Assembly (NCBI GenBank): GCA_036489315.1
Contig: DASXFZ010000010.1
Location: 124,001-188,000, forward strand
Length of the DNA: 64,000 bases
Direction of reading: 5' to 3'
Source: Candidatus Cybelea sp.
Lineage (GTDB): Bacteria; Vulcanimicrobiota; Vulcanimicrobiia; Vulcanimicrobiales; Vulcanimicrobiaceae
Below the pieces are notes generated by a model, which was not told the origin of the DNA, did not search any database, and saw only the letters and a program-made list of their open reading frames with translations. Positions within the stretch are counted from its first letter, which is position 1. Each line of letters starts with the position of its first letter. Positions 23,803 to 33,128 of this stretch are shown piece by piece. A program made the translations under genes and the position numbers.

Positions 23803-25833
23803 GTGGCGGATATCGCGCGCCTTAGAAATATCGCATTCGTCGGACCGCATCACACCGGAAAGACGACGTTGGTCGAAGCGATTCTCGCCCACACCGGCGC
23901 CATCGGCCGCCGCGGCTCGATCTCCGACGGTACGACGGTTACCGATCACGAACCCGAAGACGCTGCGCACCTTCAATCGACCACCGTTGGGTTCGCGCAC
24001 GCGACCGACGACGGCATCGACATCACGATCGTCGACTCACCCGGTTTCGTCGACTTCTTCGAGGAGACAAAGCAGGCGCTTGCGGGCGTCGACGCCGCGA
24101 TCGTCGTGCTGGAAGCCGATCCCGGCCGCGTCGTTCAAACGCAAGGGGTCATCGATTACATCGAGTCGGTCCGGATGCCGCACATCTTCGTCATCAACAA
24201 GATGGATCGCCCGGGGGCGGACTTCGCGCAGACGCTCGCGGCGTTGCAGAGCGCCTACGGGCGCCACGTCGTCGCCGAACAGCTGCCGCTCGGCAGCGCC
24301 GAACACTTCCGCGGTTACGTCGATCTCGCAGAGCTGAAGGCCTTTACGCTCGAAGGTACGGAAGAATCGATTCCCGGCGATGCGCAGGATCAGGCGCAGC
24401 TCATGCACGTCGAGTTGTTAGAAGCGATGGCCGACTTCGACGATCACCTGATGGAAGAGCTGCTCGAGGGCGTCGAGCCGCCGCTCGAAGAGATCGAACG
24501 CGATCTTTGCAGCGAATGTTCCCACGATCAGGTCGTGCCGGTTCTGGTCGCGGCCGGAGCCTCCGGCGCCGGTGTCGCGGCACTCGTTCGCGCGATCGAA
24601 AAGTGGCTGCCGTCACCCGCCGATGCGCCGCAGGTCGATGCCGAGGGCCGTGCGATCCAACCCGATGCCGCCGGTCCGGTCATCGCGCGAATCGTCAAAA
24701 CGTCGATCCATCCGCAGAGCGGGAAGATTTCGATTGCGCGAATTCTCTCCGGAACCCTCAAGCATGACGCGACGCTGAGCAACGTCAGCAAACACGACGA
24801 AAAGGTCCGGCTCGGCGGCCTCTACCGTCTGCAAGGTAAAAAGCAAGAGCCGCTTACCGCGGCCGGCCCCGGCACGATCGTCGCGCTGGCGCGCCTCGAC
24901 TCGGTCGCGACGGGCGACACGCTCACGTCGAACGGACACAAAGTGCTGCTGCCGCGTTTTCCGGTGGCCGAACCAGTCTTCGCGGTCGCAATCAAGCCAA
25001 AGGAGCGCATCGACGAAGCGAAGATTTCGCAGATGCTCGCGCGCATCGTGGACGAGGATCCCGCGCTGCGTCTCGAGCGCGCCGACGTTACCCACGAGCT
25101 TCTCCTGCTGGGCAGCGGTGAACAGCACGTCTCGATCGCCGTCGAGCGCTTAGCGCGCAAGTACAAAGTTGAAGTCGAGACCGCCGCGCCCTCGATCCCG
25201 TATCTCGAGACGATCACCGGCGGAACCGAGATTCACTCGCGTTACAAGCACCAGACCGGCGGCCACGGGCAGTTCGGCGACGTCTGGCTTCGCTTCGAAC
25301 CGCGCGAACGCGGCGCCGGCATCACCTTCGACGAGAAGATCGTCGGCGGCGTCGTGCCGCGTCAGTTCATACCGGCCGTCGAAAAAGGCGTGCGCGAAGC
25401 GCTCGTCCACGGCCCGGGCGGCTACCCGGTCACCGATTTGCACGTGACGCTCTTCGACGGCCAGTATCACGACGTCGACTCGAGCGAGCAGTCGTTCAAG
25501 ACCGCGGCCGGCATGGGCGTGCGCGAGGCGCTCCCCAAGTGCAACCCGGTCGTGCTCGAACCGGTCGCGCACGTGAGCGTCATCGTGCCGTCGGCCTACA
25601 CGTCGACCGTCATTCAGCAGCTCACCGGCAAGCGCGGACAGATCCTCGGAATGAACCCGCACGACGATCGCGCCGGCGTCGACGTCGTTGAAGCGTACGT
25701 GCCGGCCGTCGAGCTCTCGCGCTATATCACCGAGCTGCGCACGGCGACGCAAGGCCTCGGCACGTATTCGTGGCGCCACGAACGCTACGATCCGGTACCG
25801 GGAAATCGCGTCGCCCCGAAAGCAGCCGTCTGA
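23803..25833 (+). CDS. EF-G-like translational GTPase (EF-G paralogue)
   Basis: 676 residues from GTG 23803, with AGGGGA about ten bases upstream. G1 reads GPHHTGKTT, G3 DSPGFVDF and G4 NKMD, followed by domains II-V of EF-G (GGHGQFGDVWLRFEP in domain IV, RGQILGMNP in domain V). The usual switch I RGITI is replaced by QSTTVGF, and G3 has Ser for Thr. These changes mark the EF-G2/EF-G-like paralogue group, whose members are often not general elongation factors. Function unknown; it may act in ribosome recycling or stress. Confidence 0.85.
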   Translation: MADIARLRNIAFVGPHHTGKTTLVEAILAHTGAIGRRGSISDGTTVTDHEPEDAAHLQSTTVGFAHATDDGIDITIVDSPGFVDFFEETKQALAGVDAAIVVLEADPGRVVQTQGVIDYIESVRMPHIFVINKMDRPGADFAQTLAALQSAYGRHVVAEQLPLGSAEHFRGYVDLAELKAFTLEGTEESIPGDAQDQAQLMHVELLEAMADFDDHLMEELLEGVEPPLEEIERDLCSECSHDQVVPVLVAAGASGAGVAALVRAIEKWLPSPADAPQVDAEGRAIQPDAAGPVIARIVKTSIHPQSGKISIARILSGTLKHDATLSNVSKHDEKVRLGGLYRLQGKKQEPLTAAGPGTIVALARLDSVATGDTLTSNGHKVLLPRFPVAEPVFAVAIKPKERIDEAKISQMLARIVDEDPALRLERADVTHELLLLGSGEQHVSIAVERLARKYKVEVETAAPSIPYLETITGGTEIHSRYKHQTGGHGQFGDVWLRFEPRERGAGITFDEKIVGGVVPRQFIPAVEKGVREALVHGPGGYPVTDLHVTLFDGQYHDVDSSEQSFKTAAGMGVREALPKCNPVVLEPVAHVSVIVPSAYTSTVIQQLTGKRGQILGMNPHDDRAGVDVVEAYVPAVELSRYITELRTATQGLGTYSWRHERYDPVPGNRVAPKAAV

Positions 25834-25835
25834 AG

Positions 25836-27473
25836 TTGCAATCCTCCGGGAGAATCCTCGCCGCAGCCGGCATACTGGCTCTCGGCCTGGCTGCCTGTAC
25901 GAAAACCGGGGGCGCCGGAACAGGCCGGCACGCGTGGACCACCCCGGGTCTCTTGCGAGTCGCTATCCAGACGGATTTGAAGAACCTTAATCCGCTGCTC
26001 AATTCCAACACCACCGACGGATTCATCGATGGGCTGATGTTCGAACCCCTGCTGACCGCCGATGACAAAGGCAACCCGCTGCCGATGCTCGCCGGCGAAG
26101 TTCCGACACTCGAGAACGGCGGGGTGAGCGCCGACGGCCTCACGATCACCTATCAGCTGCGCCACGACGTAAAGTGGAGCGACGGTGTCCCGCTGACGTC
26201 GGCCGACGTCAAGTGGTCGTGGGAAGCGATCATGAACCCGAACAACAACGTCGTTTCGCGCCACGGGTACGACTACATCGACTCGATCGATACGCCGAAT
26301 CCTCACCTCGTGGTCGTTCACCTCAAGCAACGGTTCTCGCCCTTCGTTAACACATTCTTTGCGGAAAGCGATCAGCCGTACATGGTCGCGCCCGCGCACG
26401 TTCTCGCGAAATACGCGAACCTCAATCAGGTTCCGTTCAACTCGCACCCCACCGTATCCGACGGCCCCTTCAAGTTCGTCGAGTGGGCGCACGGGGATCA
26501 CATTTCGCTGGTACGCAACGACGCTTTCTTCCTCGGGAAGCCCCGGCTGGACAAGATCGACATTAAGGTTTCGCCCGATGAGGACACCTCCGTCAACCTC
26601 CTGCAAACCCACGAGATCGACTACCTGTTCCAAGCCTCGATGCAGACATACCAGGTCCTGCACACGCTTCCCGACGTGAAGCTGGTCTGGGTGAACGTCA
26701 ACGGCTACGAGGCGATCCAGCTCAACTGCGCGCACGATTTTCTCAAAGACCCGCGCGTCCGTACGGCGATCTCGTATGCCATCGACCGGGCCTTCGTCGT
26801 GCACGCGCTGACCTTCGATACGCAAACGATCGCCTCCGAGGACATCCCCAACTGGATGTGGGCCTTCAATCCCAACGTTCGCGTATTCAAGCACGAGCCC
26901 GCCAAGGCGCACGATCTCTTGCTCCAGGCCGGATGGCGCCCCGGGCCCGACGGTATCATGCGCAAGAACGGGCAGCGTCTCTCGCTCGTAATGGTCACGA
27001 ACAACTCAAACGTCACCCGGCGGCGCGAGGCGCTCCTGATCCAAGGCTTCCTGAAGTCGGTTGGAGTCGATGTTTCGATCAAGTCTTATCCGGGCGACGT
27101 GCTGTTCGCGCCGGCCGGCATGGGCGGCATCCTCCAGCTGGGGAACTACGACATGTCGCTGACCGGCTGGTACGCGGGGATCGATCCCGACGACAGCTCG
27201 CAGTTCATGTGCCGCAACTTCCCGCCCGGCGGTTACAACTACACCCGGTACTGCAGCCCGCAGATGGAGGCGCTGCAGCGGGTCGCGCTGACGCACTACG
27301 ATAAGCCGACTCGCCGCGCCGCCTACTTCCGTATCCAAGAGCTGCTGGCACGGGACAACCCCGAGCTTTTCGACTACTATTACAAGCAGATGGAGCCGAT
27401 CAGCGTCGATTTCAAAGGGTTCGATCCCAACCCGGTGACCGAGTCCTGGAACGCATGGCAGTGGAGCATCTAG
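25836..27473 (+). CDS. Peptide/oligopeptide ABC transporter substrate-binding lipoprotein (SBP family 5)
   Basis: 545 residues from TTG 25836, three bases after the EF-G stop. Lipoprotein signal: hydrophobic LAAAGILALGLAAC with the lipobox Cys at about residue 19. The SBP_bac_5 fold is recognised by LNPLLNSNTTDGFI, FEPLLTAD, LTITYQLRHDVKWSDGVPLTSADV and the late DPDDSSQFMC region. It captures peptides or nickel-like solutes in the periplasm. No permease or ATPase genes are next to it, so it is an orphan component. The C-terminus overlaps pyrE by 19 bases. Confidence 0.85.
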   Translation: MQSSGRILAAAGILALGLAACTKTGGAGTGRHAWTTPGLLRVAIQTDLKNLNPLLNSNTTDGFIDGLMFEPLLTADDKGNPLPMLAGEVPTLENGGVSADGLTITYQLRHDVKWSDGVPLTSADVKWSWEAIMNPNNNVVSRHGYDYIDSIDTPNPHLVVVHLKQRFSPFVNTFFAESDQPYMVAPAHVLAKYANLNQVPFNSHPTVSDGPFKFVEWAHGDHISLVRNDAFFLGKPRLDKIDIKVSPDEDTSVNLLQTHEIDYLFQASMQTYQVLHTLPDVKLVWVNVNGYEAIQLNCAHDFLKDPRVRTAISYAIDRAFVVHALTFDTQTIASEDIPNWMWAFNPNVRVFKHEPAKAHDLLLQAGWRPGPDGIMRKNGQRLSLVMVTNNSNVTRRREALLIQGFLKSVGVDVSIKSYPGDVLFAPAGMGGILQLGNYDMSLTGWYAGIDPDDSSQFMCRNFPPGGYNYTRYCSPQMEALQRVALTHYDKPTRRAAYFRIQELLARDNPELFDYYYKQMEPISVDFKGFDPNPVTESWNAWQWSI

Positions 27474-27991
27474 GGTTACAAGATCTCGCGTGGCTTCGTA
27501 AAACCATCGTCGAACGCGCGCTGACCCGGGGCGAGTACGTCCTTTCGGGTGGGGTGCGCAGCGACTATTATATCGACAAGTTTCGGCTCTTCTCCGATCC
27601 TCACGTGCTGCGGCGCATCGCGCGGATGTTCACGCCGGTGATCGCCGAGACCAATCCCGACCTCGTCGGCGGCACCGAGCTCGGCGGCGTCGTCATCGCG
27701 ACCGCGGTCTCACAGCTTTCCGGCGTCCCGATGATCGCCGTGCGCAAGAAGCCGAAAGCATACGGTGCTTTCCCCGACGAATACGTCGAGGGCCCCTATC
27801 ACGCGGGTCAGCGGGTTCTGCTGCTCGAGGACGTGGTCACCAGCGGCTCCGAGCTGCTCGCGGCCGTTTCGCGGCTGCAGGAACTTGGCCTGACCGTCAC
27901 GCCCTACGCCGTCGTGAGCCGCGGCCTCGCGCCGGTGCGCGCGCTGATCGGATTTTCGCTGCCGCGCACCCAGCCGAAAACCGACAACTAG
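27455..27991 (+). CDS. pyrE: Orotate phosphoribosyltransferase
   Basis: 178 residues. Type I PRTase: the PRPP-binding motif VLLLEDVVTSGSE about residues 113-125 and the catalytic loop with VRKKPKAYG. YVLSGGVRSDYYID near the front is the family's substrate-binding segment. It converts orotate and PRPP to OMP in pyrimidine synthesis. It stands apart from other pyr genes in this window. Confidence 0.9.
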   Translation: MAVEHLGLQDLAWLRKTIVERALTRGEYVLSGGVRSDYYIDKFRLFSDPHVLRRIARMFTPVIAETNPDLVGGTELGGVVIATAVSQLSGVPMIAVRKKPKAYGAFPDEYVEGPYHAGQRVLLLEDVVTSGSELLAAVSRLQELGLTVTPYAVVSRGLAPVRALIGFSLPRTQPKTDN

Positions 27992-28040
27992 GGACGCCCT
28001 ACAGCAGTTCCATTCCGTCGTTTGCAAGCGCGACCCGTGC

Positions 28041-28496
28041 TCAAGGCAACGCGGCCAGCACGTCCTCCGCGTGCTCGTCGACGCTCACTTTCGGCCAGCT
28101 CTTGACGATCGTGCCCTCGCCATCGATCAGAAAGGTCGCGCGCGCCACACCCACGCTCTTTTTGCCGTCTCTGATTCGTTCGACGATCACGCCGAAGGCG
28201 TCGCAGAGCTTCGATTCGGTGTCCGCGAGCAGCGGGAACGGAATCGAGTATTTCGTTTTGAAGCGCTGGTGCGACTCGACGGAGTCGCGGCTGACGCCGA
28301 CGATGCGAGCGTTCTTTCGTTCGAACTGTTTGTAGATATCGCGGAACTGCGAGGCTTCGCTCGTGCAGCCCGGCGTGTCGTCCTTGGGATAAAAATAGAG
28401 GACTAGCGGTCCGCCGAGCAGATCCGTGGTCGAGACCGTTGTGCCCTGGTCGTCGAGCAGCGTGACGTCGGGGAGGCGGTCGCCTTCACCAAGCAA
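28041..28496 (-). CDS. bcp: Thioredoxin-dependent peroxiredoxin, BCP/PrxQ type
   Basis: 151 residues. Peroxidatic Cys in DTPGCTSEASQFRD, with FYPKDDTPG in front and GVSRDSVESHQRF after. The resolving Cys found five residues after the peroxidatic Cys in many BCPs is absent (SQ instead); another Cys occurs later in SKLCDAFG. It may therefore work as a one-Cys or atypical two-Cys enzyme, reducing hydroperoxides in the cytoplasm. Confidence 0.9.
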   Translation of the reverse strand: MLGEGDRLPDVTLLDDQGTTVSTTDLLGGPLVLYFYPKDDTPGCTSEASQFRDIYKQFERKNARIVGVSRDSVESHQRFKTKYSIPFPLLADTESKLCDAFGVIVERIRDGKKSVGVARATFLIDGEGTIVKSWPKVSVDEHAEDVLAALP

Positions 28497-28525
28497 GATT
28501 TCGCCCTTTCTCGAAGTGTGTTGTC

Positions 28526-29086
28526 GTGACTCCCCATCCGTTGGCCGTACGCCTCGTCGAACACCTGCGGGCCGCCCCCGCGGCCCGCGTGCTCGAGTTT
28601 GCCTCCGGACGGGGACGCAATACCGAGGCCCTGCGCGCCGACGGATTGACCGTCATCACCGTCGACGACCGTACGGCCGGCTCGGCCGCGCCGCTCGAGG
28701 GTCTATCCGGACGCTTCGCGGCGGCACTCTCGACCCACGGGCTCCTGCACGGCACGCCGGCGACGATCGCCGCCACCCTCGCCGGGATCGCCGGGCTTCT
28801 TGCCAAAGGCGCGCCGCTCTACGCAACCTTCGGCTCGGTGAACGATGCCCGCTTCGGCAGCGGGACGAAGATCGACGAGTTCGCCTATGCACCCGAATCG
28901 GGCGACGAGCGCGGCGTCGCGCACGCGTTCTTCGATCGCGAACGTCTGCGCGCACTTCTAGGAACTCAGTTCACGATTCTTTCTCTCGAGGAGCGCGACG
29001 CCGGGCAGAGCGCCGGGCACTGGGCCCACTCGGCGCGCCCGCTCTCGGACGCCGTCCATTGGTTTGCCGTCGCTACGGCAAAATAA
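28526..29086 (+). CDS. Class I SAM-dependent methyltransferase
   Basis: 186 residues from GTG 28526. Motif I VLEFASGRGRNTEAL and an acidic residue after strand two (ITVDDRT) give a Rossmann-type SAM-binding fold resembling TehB-like small methyltransferases. Middle region (LSTHGLLHGTPATIAATLAGIAGLL) matches motif IV/V topology. Substrate unknown. Divergent from bcp; the 3' end overlaps the next minus-strand gene by 14 bases. Confidence 0.7.
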   Translation: MTPHPLAVRLVEHLRAAPAARVLEFASGRGRNTEALRADGLTVITVDDRTAGSAAPLEGLSGRFAAALSTHGLLHGTPATIAATLAGIAGLLAKGAPLYATFGSVNDARFGSGTKIDEFAYAPESGDERGVAHAFFDRERLRALLGTQFTILSLEERDAGQSAGHWAHSARPLSDAVHWFAVATAK

Positions 29087-29279
29087 ACGCGCAGATAAAG
29101 GCGACGATCAGCGCGACGGCGACGATGCTGCCTGCCGTCTTGTGGCTGTACGGCTTGTGCACGTGGTGATGGGGATTGGTCCGCACCGCGACGGCATGGC
29201 GATGCAGCGGAATGTAGACCGCCGCTATCGCCGCGATGACGGTCAGCGGCGGGACGATCAGGCGAAGCGGATGATGCAC
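29073..29279 (-). CDS. Small two-helix membrane protein
   Basis: 68 residues. Two transmembrane segments (LIVPPLTVIAAIAAVYI and SIVAVALIVAFICAFIL) separated by a His-rich loop (RHAV ... NPHHHVHKPYSHK). It lies seven bases after thiG in the same direction, so it may be the last gene of the thi operon. Family not recognised; the His cluster could bind metal. Confidence 0.5.
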   Translation of the reverse strand: MHHPLRLIVPPLTVIAAIAAVYIPLHRHAVAVRTNPHHHVHKPYSHKTAGSIVAVALIVAFICAFILP

Positions 29280-29285
29280 GCCTAT

Positions 29286-30071
29286 CTATGAGCCGGGCGT
29301 AGCGATCAAATCCTGCATCGGGCTCGAGGCGCTGGCGTGGAGCCGTTTGCGCATGCGCCCGGCCAGAAACGCTTCGCGCCCGGCGACGACTGCGTGCTTC
29401 ATCGCGCTCGCCATTCGGACGGGATCGCTCGCGGCCGCGATCCCGGTGTTCATCAGGAGGGCATCGACGCCCAGCTCCATCGCAAGCGCCGCATCCGAGG
29501 CGGTGCCGACCCCGGCGTCGACGATCACCGGCACCTTCGCGCGTTCTTTGATGATGCGGATCGAGTACGGATTGCAGACGCCCAGGCCGCTGCCGATCGG
29601 CGCCGCGAGCGGCATGACCGCGGCGCAGCCCAGCTCCTCGAGCTGCTTGCACGCAACCGGATCGTCGCCGATGTACGGCAGTACCGTGAAGCCTTCTTTG
29701 ACGAGGCGTTCGGCCGCGGCGAGCGTTTCGCGCGAATCGGGATGCAGCGTCTGCGCGTCGCCGATGACCTCGAGCTTGATCAGATCGGTCTGCAGCAGCT
29801 CGCGCGCCAGCTGCGCGGTGAGCACGGCGTCTTTCGCGCAGTAGCAGCCGGCCGTATTGGGCAGAATCGTGTAGCGCTCGCGATCGATGTAGTCGAGCAT
29901 CGTCCGGCCCTGCCGATCGTCGAGGTTGATGCGCCGGATGGCGATCGTCACGATATGGGCACCGCTGGCTTCGTGCGCCGCCTGCATCACTTCCATTGAT
30001 GGATACTTGCCCGTGCCGACGATCAGCCGCGAGCGCAGCTCCAGCGCGCCGATGCGAAGTGCGTCCTCCAT
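29286..30071 (-). CDS. thiG: Thiazole synthase
   Basis: 261 residues. TIM-barrel enzyme that forms the thiazole phosphate of thiamine from deoxyxylulose 5-phosphate, dehydroglycine and ThiS-thiocarboxylate. Recognised by [27 protein letters not shown], the Schiff-base Lys in [10 protein letters not shown], and [12 protein letters not shown]. Its ATG overlaps the thiS stop by one base (TGATG). Normal length. Confidence 0.94.
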   Translation of the reverse strand: MEDALRIGALELRSRLIVGTGKYPSMEVMQAAHEASGAHIVTIAIRRINLDDRQGRTMLDYIDRERYTILPNTAGCYCAKDAVLTAQLARELLQTDLIKLEVIGDAQTLHPDSRETLAAAERLVKEGFTVLPYIGDDPVACKQLEELGCAAVMPLAAPIGSGLGVCNPYSIRIIKERAKVPVIVDAGVGTASDAALAMELGVDALLMNTGIAAASDPVRMASAMKHAVVAGREAFLAGRMRKRLHASASSPMQDLIATPGS

Positions 30072-30271
30072 CAGCCGCCCGCCACCGCGGCGATGATTTC
30101 GAGCCGGTCGCCCTCTCGCAGGCGATTCGTATCGTACTGCGCGCGCGGAACGACGCGGTCGTTTTGCGCAACCGCAATGCCGGCGCGCGGCGACCCAAGG
30201 ATATCAAGCAGCGCACCGACCGTTACCTCGTCGGGCAGCTCGTGCAGCTCTCCGTTGACCGTTGCCTTCAC
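30071..30271 (-). CDS. thiS: Sulfur carrier protein
   Basis: 66 residues from GTG 30271, which overlaps the thiO stop (GTGA). Ubiquitin-like beta-grasp fold: [13 protein letters not shown] start, [13 protein letters not shown] centre, and the diagnostic C-terminal AVAGG whose last Gly is adenylated and thiocarboxylated. The frame is open further upstream only within thiO. Confidence 0.93.
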   Translation of the reverse strand: MKATVNGELHELPDEVTVGALLDILGSPRAGIAVAQNDRVVPRAQYDTNRLREGDRLEIIAAVAGG

Positions 30272-31413
30272 GCGTACGTCGTTCGCGCCGGGCGCGATTC
30301 TTCCGCGTTGGCGCGCTCGATCGAGAAAGGCCGCAGCGCTTGTGCCGTCGTTCCTTCGATCGCATCGGCGATCAGGCGCGCGGTAATCGGCGCGAGGAGG
30401 ATCCCATTGCGAAAGTGACCGGTGGCCAGAAAGTATCCGTCGAGCGGGGTTGCGCCGAGGAAGGGCAACCCGTCGGGCGTCCCCGGGCGTAGCCCCGCCC
30501 AGCTTTCGGTGACCGAAAAGCTCGCCAGCGACGGGGCCGCCGTCAACGCCGCGTGCAGCAGGTCGTGCATCCCCTGCGCGGTCGGGCGTTCGTCGAACCC
30601 AACCGCTTCTACCGTCGCTCCAACGAGCAGACGTCCGTCGTCTCTGGGCACGAGATAACAATGCGACGCCCAGGTCGCGCGGTGCACGAAGTCTTTCGGA
30701 ATGCCCAGCGCGAGCATCTGTCCCTTGACCGGCGTAACGGGTGGCCGGCACGACGTGGGCGGCCCCTCGAGCTGCGCCGCCCACGCCCCGCAGGCGTTGA
30801 CGACCCGCGCCGCCGCAACGAATCCCAAATCGGTCGCGACGCCGAGCACGCGACGCGTATCGCATTCGACGCGCAGCGATGCCGTTCTGATGATCCGTAC
30901 GCCGCGCGCTTCGCAAGCGCTCGCGAGCGCCCGCCCGAGGCGGCGATTGTCGACCGAGCCTTCGTCGCGGACGAGAAGCGCGCCGGTTAGGTGCGGGCCG
31001 AGCCAAGGTTCGGCAGCAAGCACCGCCGAGCGCGCCAGCAGTTCGCTGACGACGCCGCGCGATTTCAGGACACGATCCCGCTCGCGCAATTCCGCAAGCT
31101 CGGCCTCGTCGCTTGCGACGTGAAGCACGCCCCCGGAGCGCAGCTTCGCGTCGACGCCGCCGGCTTCGCGCACGCGCTCGACGAATGGCGGATACTCGCT
31201 CAGCGAGGCAACGCACAGCTCGAGCATCGCCGGCGCGTGCAGTACTTCCGTAAACGGCGCCAGCAAGCCGGCACCGGCCCACGACGCCGCGCGCGCGGGT
31301 TCGCCGCGGTCGTAAACACGGACCGTTGCCCCGCGCTGCGCGAGTTCGAAGGCGATCGCCAAGCCGATCAGTCCGGCACCCGCGACGATTACGTCGCCGC
31401 CCGCAGTCTTCAC
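30268..31413 (-). CDS. thiO: Glycine oxidase
   Basis: 381 residues. FAD-dependent DAO-family oxidase: dinucleotide motif VAGAGLIGLAIAFEL at the N-terminus, PVKGQMLAL in the middle, and GLRPGTPDGLPFLG plus GHFRNGILLAP at the C-terminus, as in ThiO. It oxidises glycine to dehydroglycine (iminoacetate) for the thiazole ring, as expected of aerobes without ThiH. Immediately upstream of thiS and thiG. No THI-box can be seen before it. Confidence 0.92.
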   Translation of the reverse strand: MKTAGGDVIVAGAGLIGLAIAFELAQRGATVRVYDRGEPARAASWAGAGLLAPFTEVLHAPAMLELCVASLSEYPPFVERVREAGGVDAKLRSGGVLHVASDEAELAELRERDRVLKSRGVVSELLARSAVLAAEPWLGPHLTGALLVRDEGSVDNRRLGRALASACEARGVRIIRTASLRVECDTRRVLGVATDLGFVAAARVVNACGAWAAQLEGPPTSCRPPVTPVKGQMLALGIPKDFVHRATWASHCYLVPRDDGRLLVGATVEAVGFDERPTAQGMHDLLHAALTAAPSLASFSVTESWAGLRPGTPDGLPFLGATPLDGYFLATGHFRNGILLAPITARLIADAIEGTTAQALRPFSIERANAEESRPARTTYA

Positions 31414-31416
31414 CGG

Positions 31417-33069
31417 CTACATTCCCGTATAGACGGGACCCTCGCCGCCCTCCGGCGGCACCCACGTGATGATCTGATATGGATCGGCGATGTCGCAGGT
31501 CTTGCAGTGCACGCAGTTTGTGAAATTGATCTGCAGGCGCCCCTCGAACCCTCCGTCGCTCTTTTCGAAGAGCGGCTCGTAGACGGCCGCGGGGCAGAAG
31601 TGACGGCACGGGTTGCCGTACTCGGCGGTGCAGCGGTCGCGGCAGATGTTCGTATCTGAGACGAGCAGGTGGCAGGGCTGATTCTCTTCGTGCATCGTGC
31701 CGCTGTTGTATACGTCGGTCAGCTTGTCGAAGGTAAGCACGTTGTCGATCTTCGCGCGCGGCGTCTCCTTGGGCTCCCAGCCCATCTTCTCCATCCGCTC
31801 GTACCCGGCTTCGCCGCCGAGCTTGTCGATGAATCCAAATCCGGCGCCGCCGGTAATGGTCGCGAGGCCTGCGTTAACGAGCCCGGCGAGCATGCCGTTG
31901 TGAAATCCCTGGTGAAAGTTGCGCGCCGTGCGAAGCTCGCCGTACGCCCAAGATTCTTTGAAGCGCCGCTCGTACGACGACAGCGTCTCGCGATCGAAGC
32001 GCTCCGCCTGCAGCGCTTCCCAAAGGGTCTCGGCGGCGAGCATCCCCGACTTCATTCCGAGGTGGATCCCCTTGAGGCGCATGCCGTTGAGGAAGCCGGC
32101 GGAATCGCCGACGAGCAGCAGCGCGTCGGCGTACGCGCGCGGCATCGTAAAGAGGCCGCCCTCCGGAATGGCTTTGGCGCCGTAACGGATCATCGTGCCG
32201 CCTTCGAGCATCTTAGCGACCACCGGGTGCAGCTTCAGACGCTGCAGCTCATTGTGCGGATCGGTCGTCGGGTTCTTGTAGTCGAGACCGGTCACCATGC
32301 CGATGTCGAGGATATTGGCGCCCATACCGTAGATGAAGCCGCCGCCGAACGTCTCCGACGGCAGCGGATATCCGAGCGTGTGAATCACGGAGCCCGCTTT
32401 GAAACGATCGTCGGGAAGCTGCCACAGCTCTTTGACGCCGGCGGCGTAAACCTCCGGCTCGCGCTCGGCGGCGAGATCCAAACGCGCAATCGCCTGCTTT
32501 GCAAGCGTGCCGCGCGGGCCTTCGCCGAGCACGACGACCTTCGCCATGATATCGGCGCCGGGTTCGTAGTTCGATTTCGGCGCGCCGTTATGATCGAGGC
32601 CTTTGTCGCCGGTGCGTACGCCGATGACGCTCTCGCCGTCCCACAGCAGCTCTTGTCCGGGAAACGCCGGAAAGACTTGCGCACCGGCTTCTTCGGCGCG
32701 CTCCGCGAGCCAGACGCACAGCTTCTGCAGCGAGGTGACGTACTTGCCGTGATTGTTCAGCGGCGGCGGCGTAAACGGCGCTTTGATCTTGCCGCCCGTC
32801 GTCAAGAGCCAGAGTTCGTCGCGGGTCACCGGCGATTCGATGGGAGCGCTCTGGAGCCACTGCGGCAGCAGTTCGTCGAGCGCGCGCGGATCCATGACCG
32901 CGCCTGAAAGGCCGTGATTGCCAACCTCCGCAGCCTTTTCGATCACGAGAACCTCCAGCGCGCGTCCAGCCTCTTGCGCGAGCTGCCCAAGACGAATCGC
33001 GCCCGCCAAGCTCGCAGGGCCGGCGCCGACGAACAGGACGTCTACTTCGAGCTGGTCGCGTTCGGGCAT
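31417..33069 (-). CDS. Electron transfer flavoprotein-ubiquinone oxidoreductase
   Basis: 550 residues from ATG 33069 (a TTG at 33117 would add 16). FAD-binding VLFVGAGPASLAGAIRL at the start, SGAVMDPRAL, FGGGFIYGMG, and GDSAGFLNGMRLKGIHLGMKSG, then a C-terminal ferredoxin-like domain with Cys ligands in RHFCPAAVYE and NCVHCKTCD. The enzyme feeds electrons from ETF (fatty acid and amino acid oxidation) into the quinone pool at the membrane. It sits four bases from thiO, probably cotranscribed. ETF subunits are not in the window. Confidence 0.92.
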   Translation of the reverse strand: MPERDQLEVDVLFVGAGPASLAGAIRLGQLAQEAGRALEVLVIEKAAEVGNHGLSGAVMDPRALDELLPQWLQSAPIESPVTRDELWLLTTGGKIKAPFTPPPLNNHGKYVTSLQKLCVWLAERAEEAGAQVFPAFPGQELLWDGESVIGVRTGDKGLDHNGAPKSNYEPGADIMAKVVVLGEGPRGTLAKQAIARLDLAAEREPEVYAAGVKELWQLPDDRFKAGSVIHTLGYPLPSETFGGGFIYGMGANILDIGMVTGLDYKNPTTDPHNELQRLKLHPVVAKMLEGGTMIRYGAKAIPEGGLFTMPRAYADALLLVGDSAGFLNGMRLKGIHLGMKSGMLAAETLWEALQAERFDRETLSSYERRFKESWAYGELRTARNFHQGFHNGMLAGLVNAGLATITGGAGFGFIDKLGGEAGYERMEKMGWEPKETPRAKIDNVLTFDKLTDVYNSGTMHEENQPCHLLVSDTNICRDRCTAEYGNPCRHFCPAAVYEPLFEKSDGGFEGRLQINFTNCVHCKTCDIADPYQIITWVPPEGGEGPVYTGM

Positions 33070-33128
33070 ACGGCTACTTACGCGCAACGGTAGGGGCCGA
33101 CCCTCCGGCTCGCGCAAAGGGCGTCACA

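Noticed and set aside
31417-33128. TPP riboswitch expected upstream of the thi genes
   Set aside because: Neither the short gap before thiO nor the 59 bases before the ETF dehydrogenase contains the CTGAGA or ACCTGA cores.
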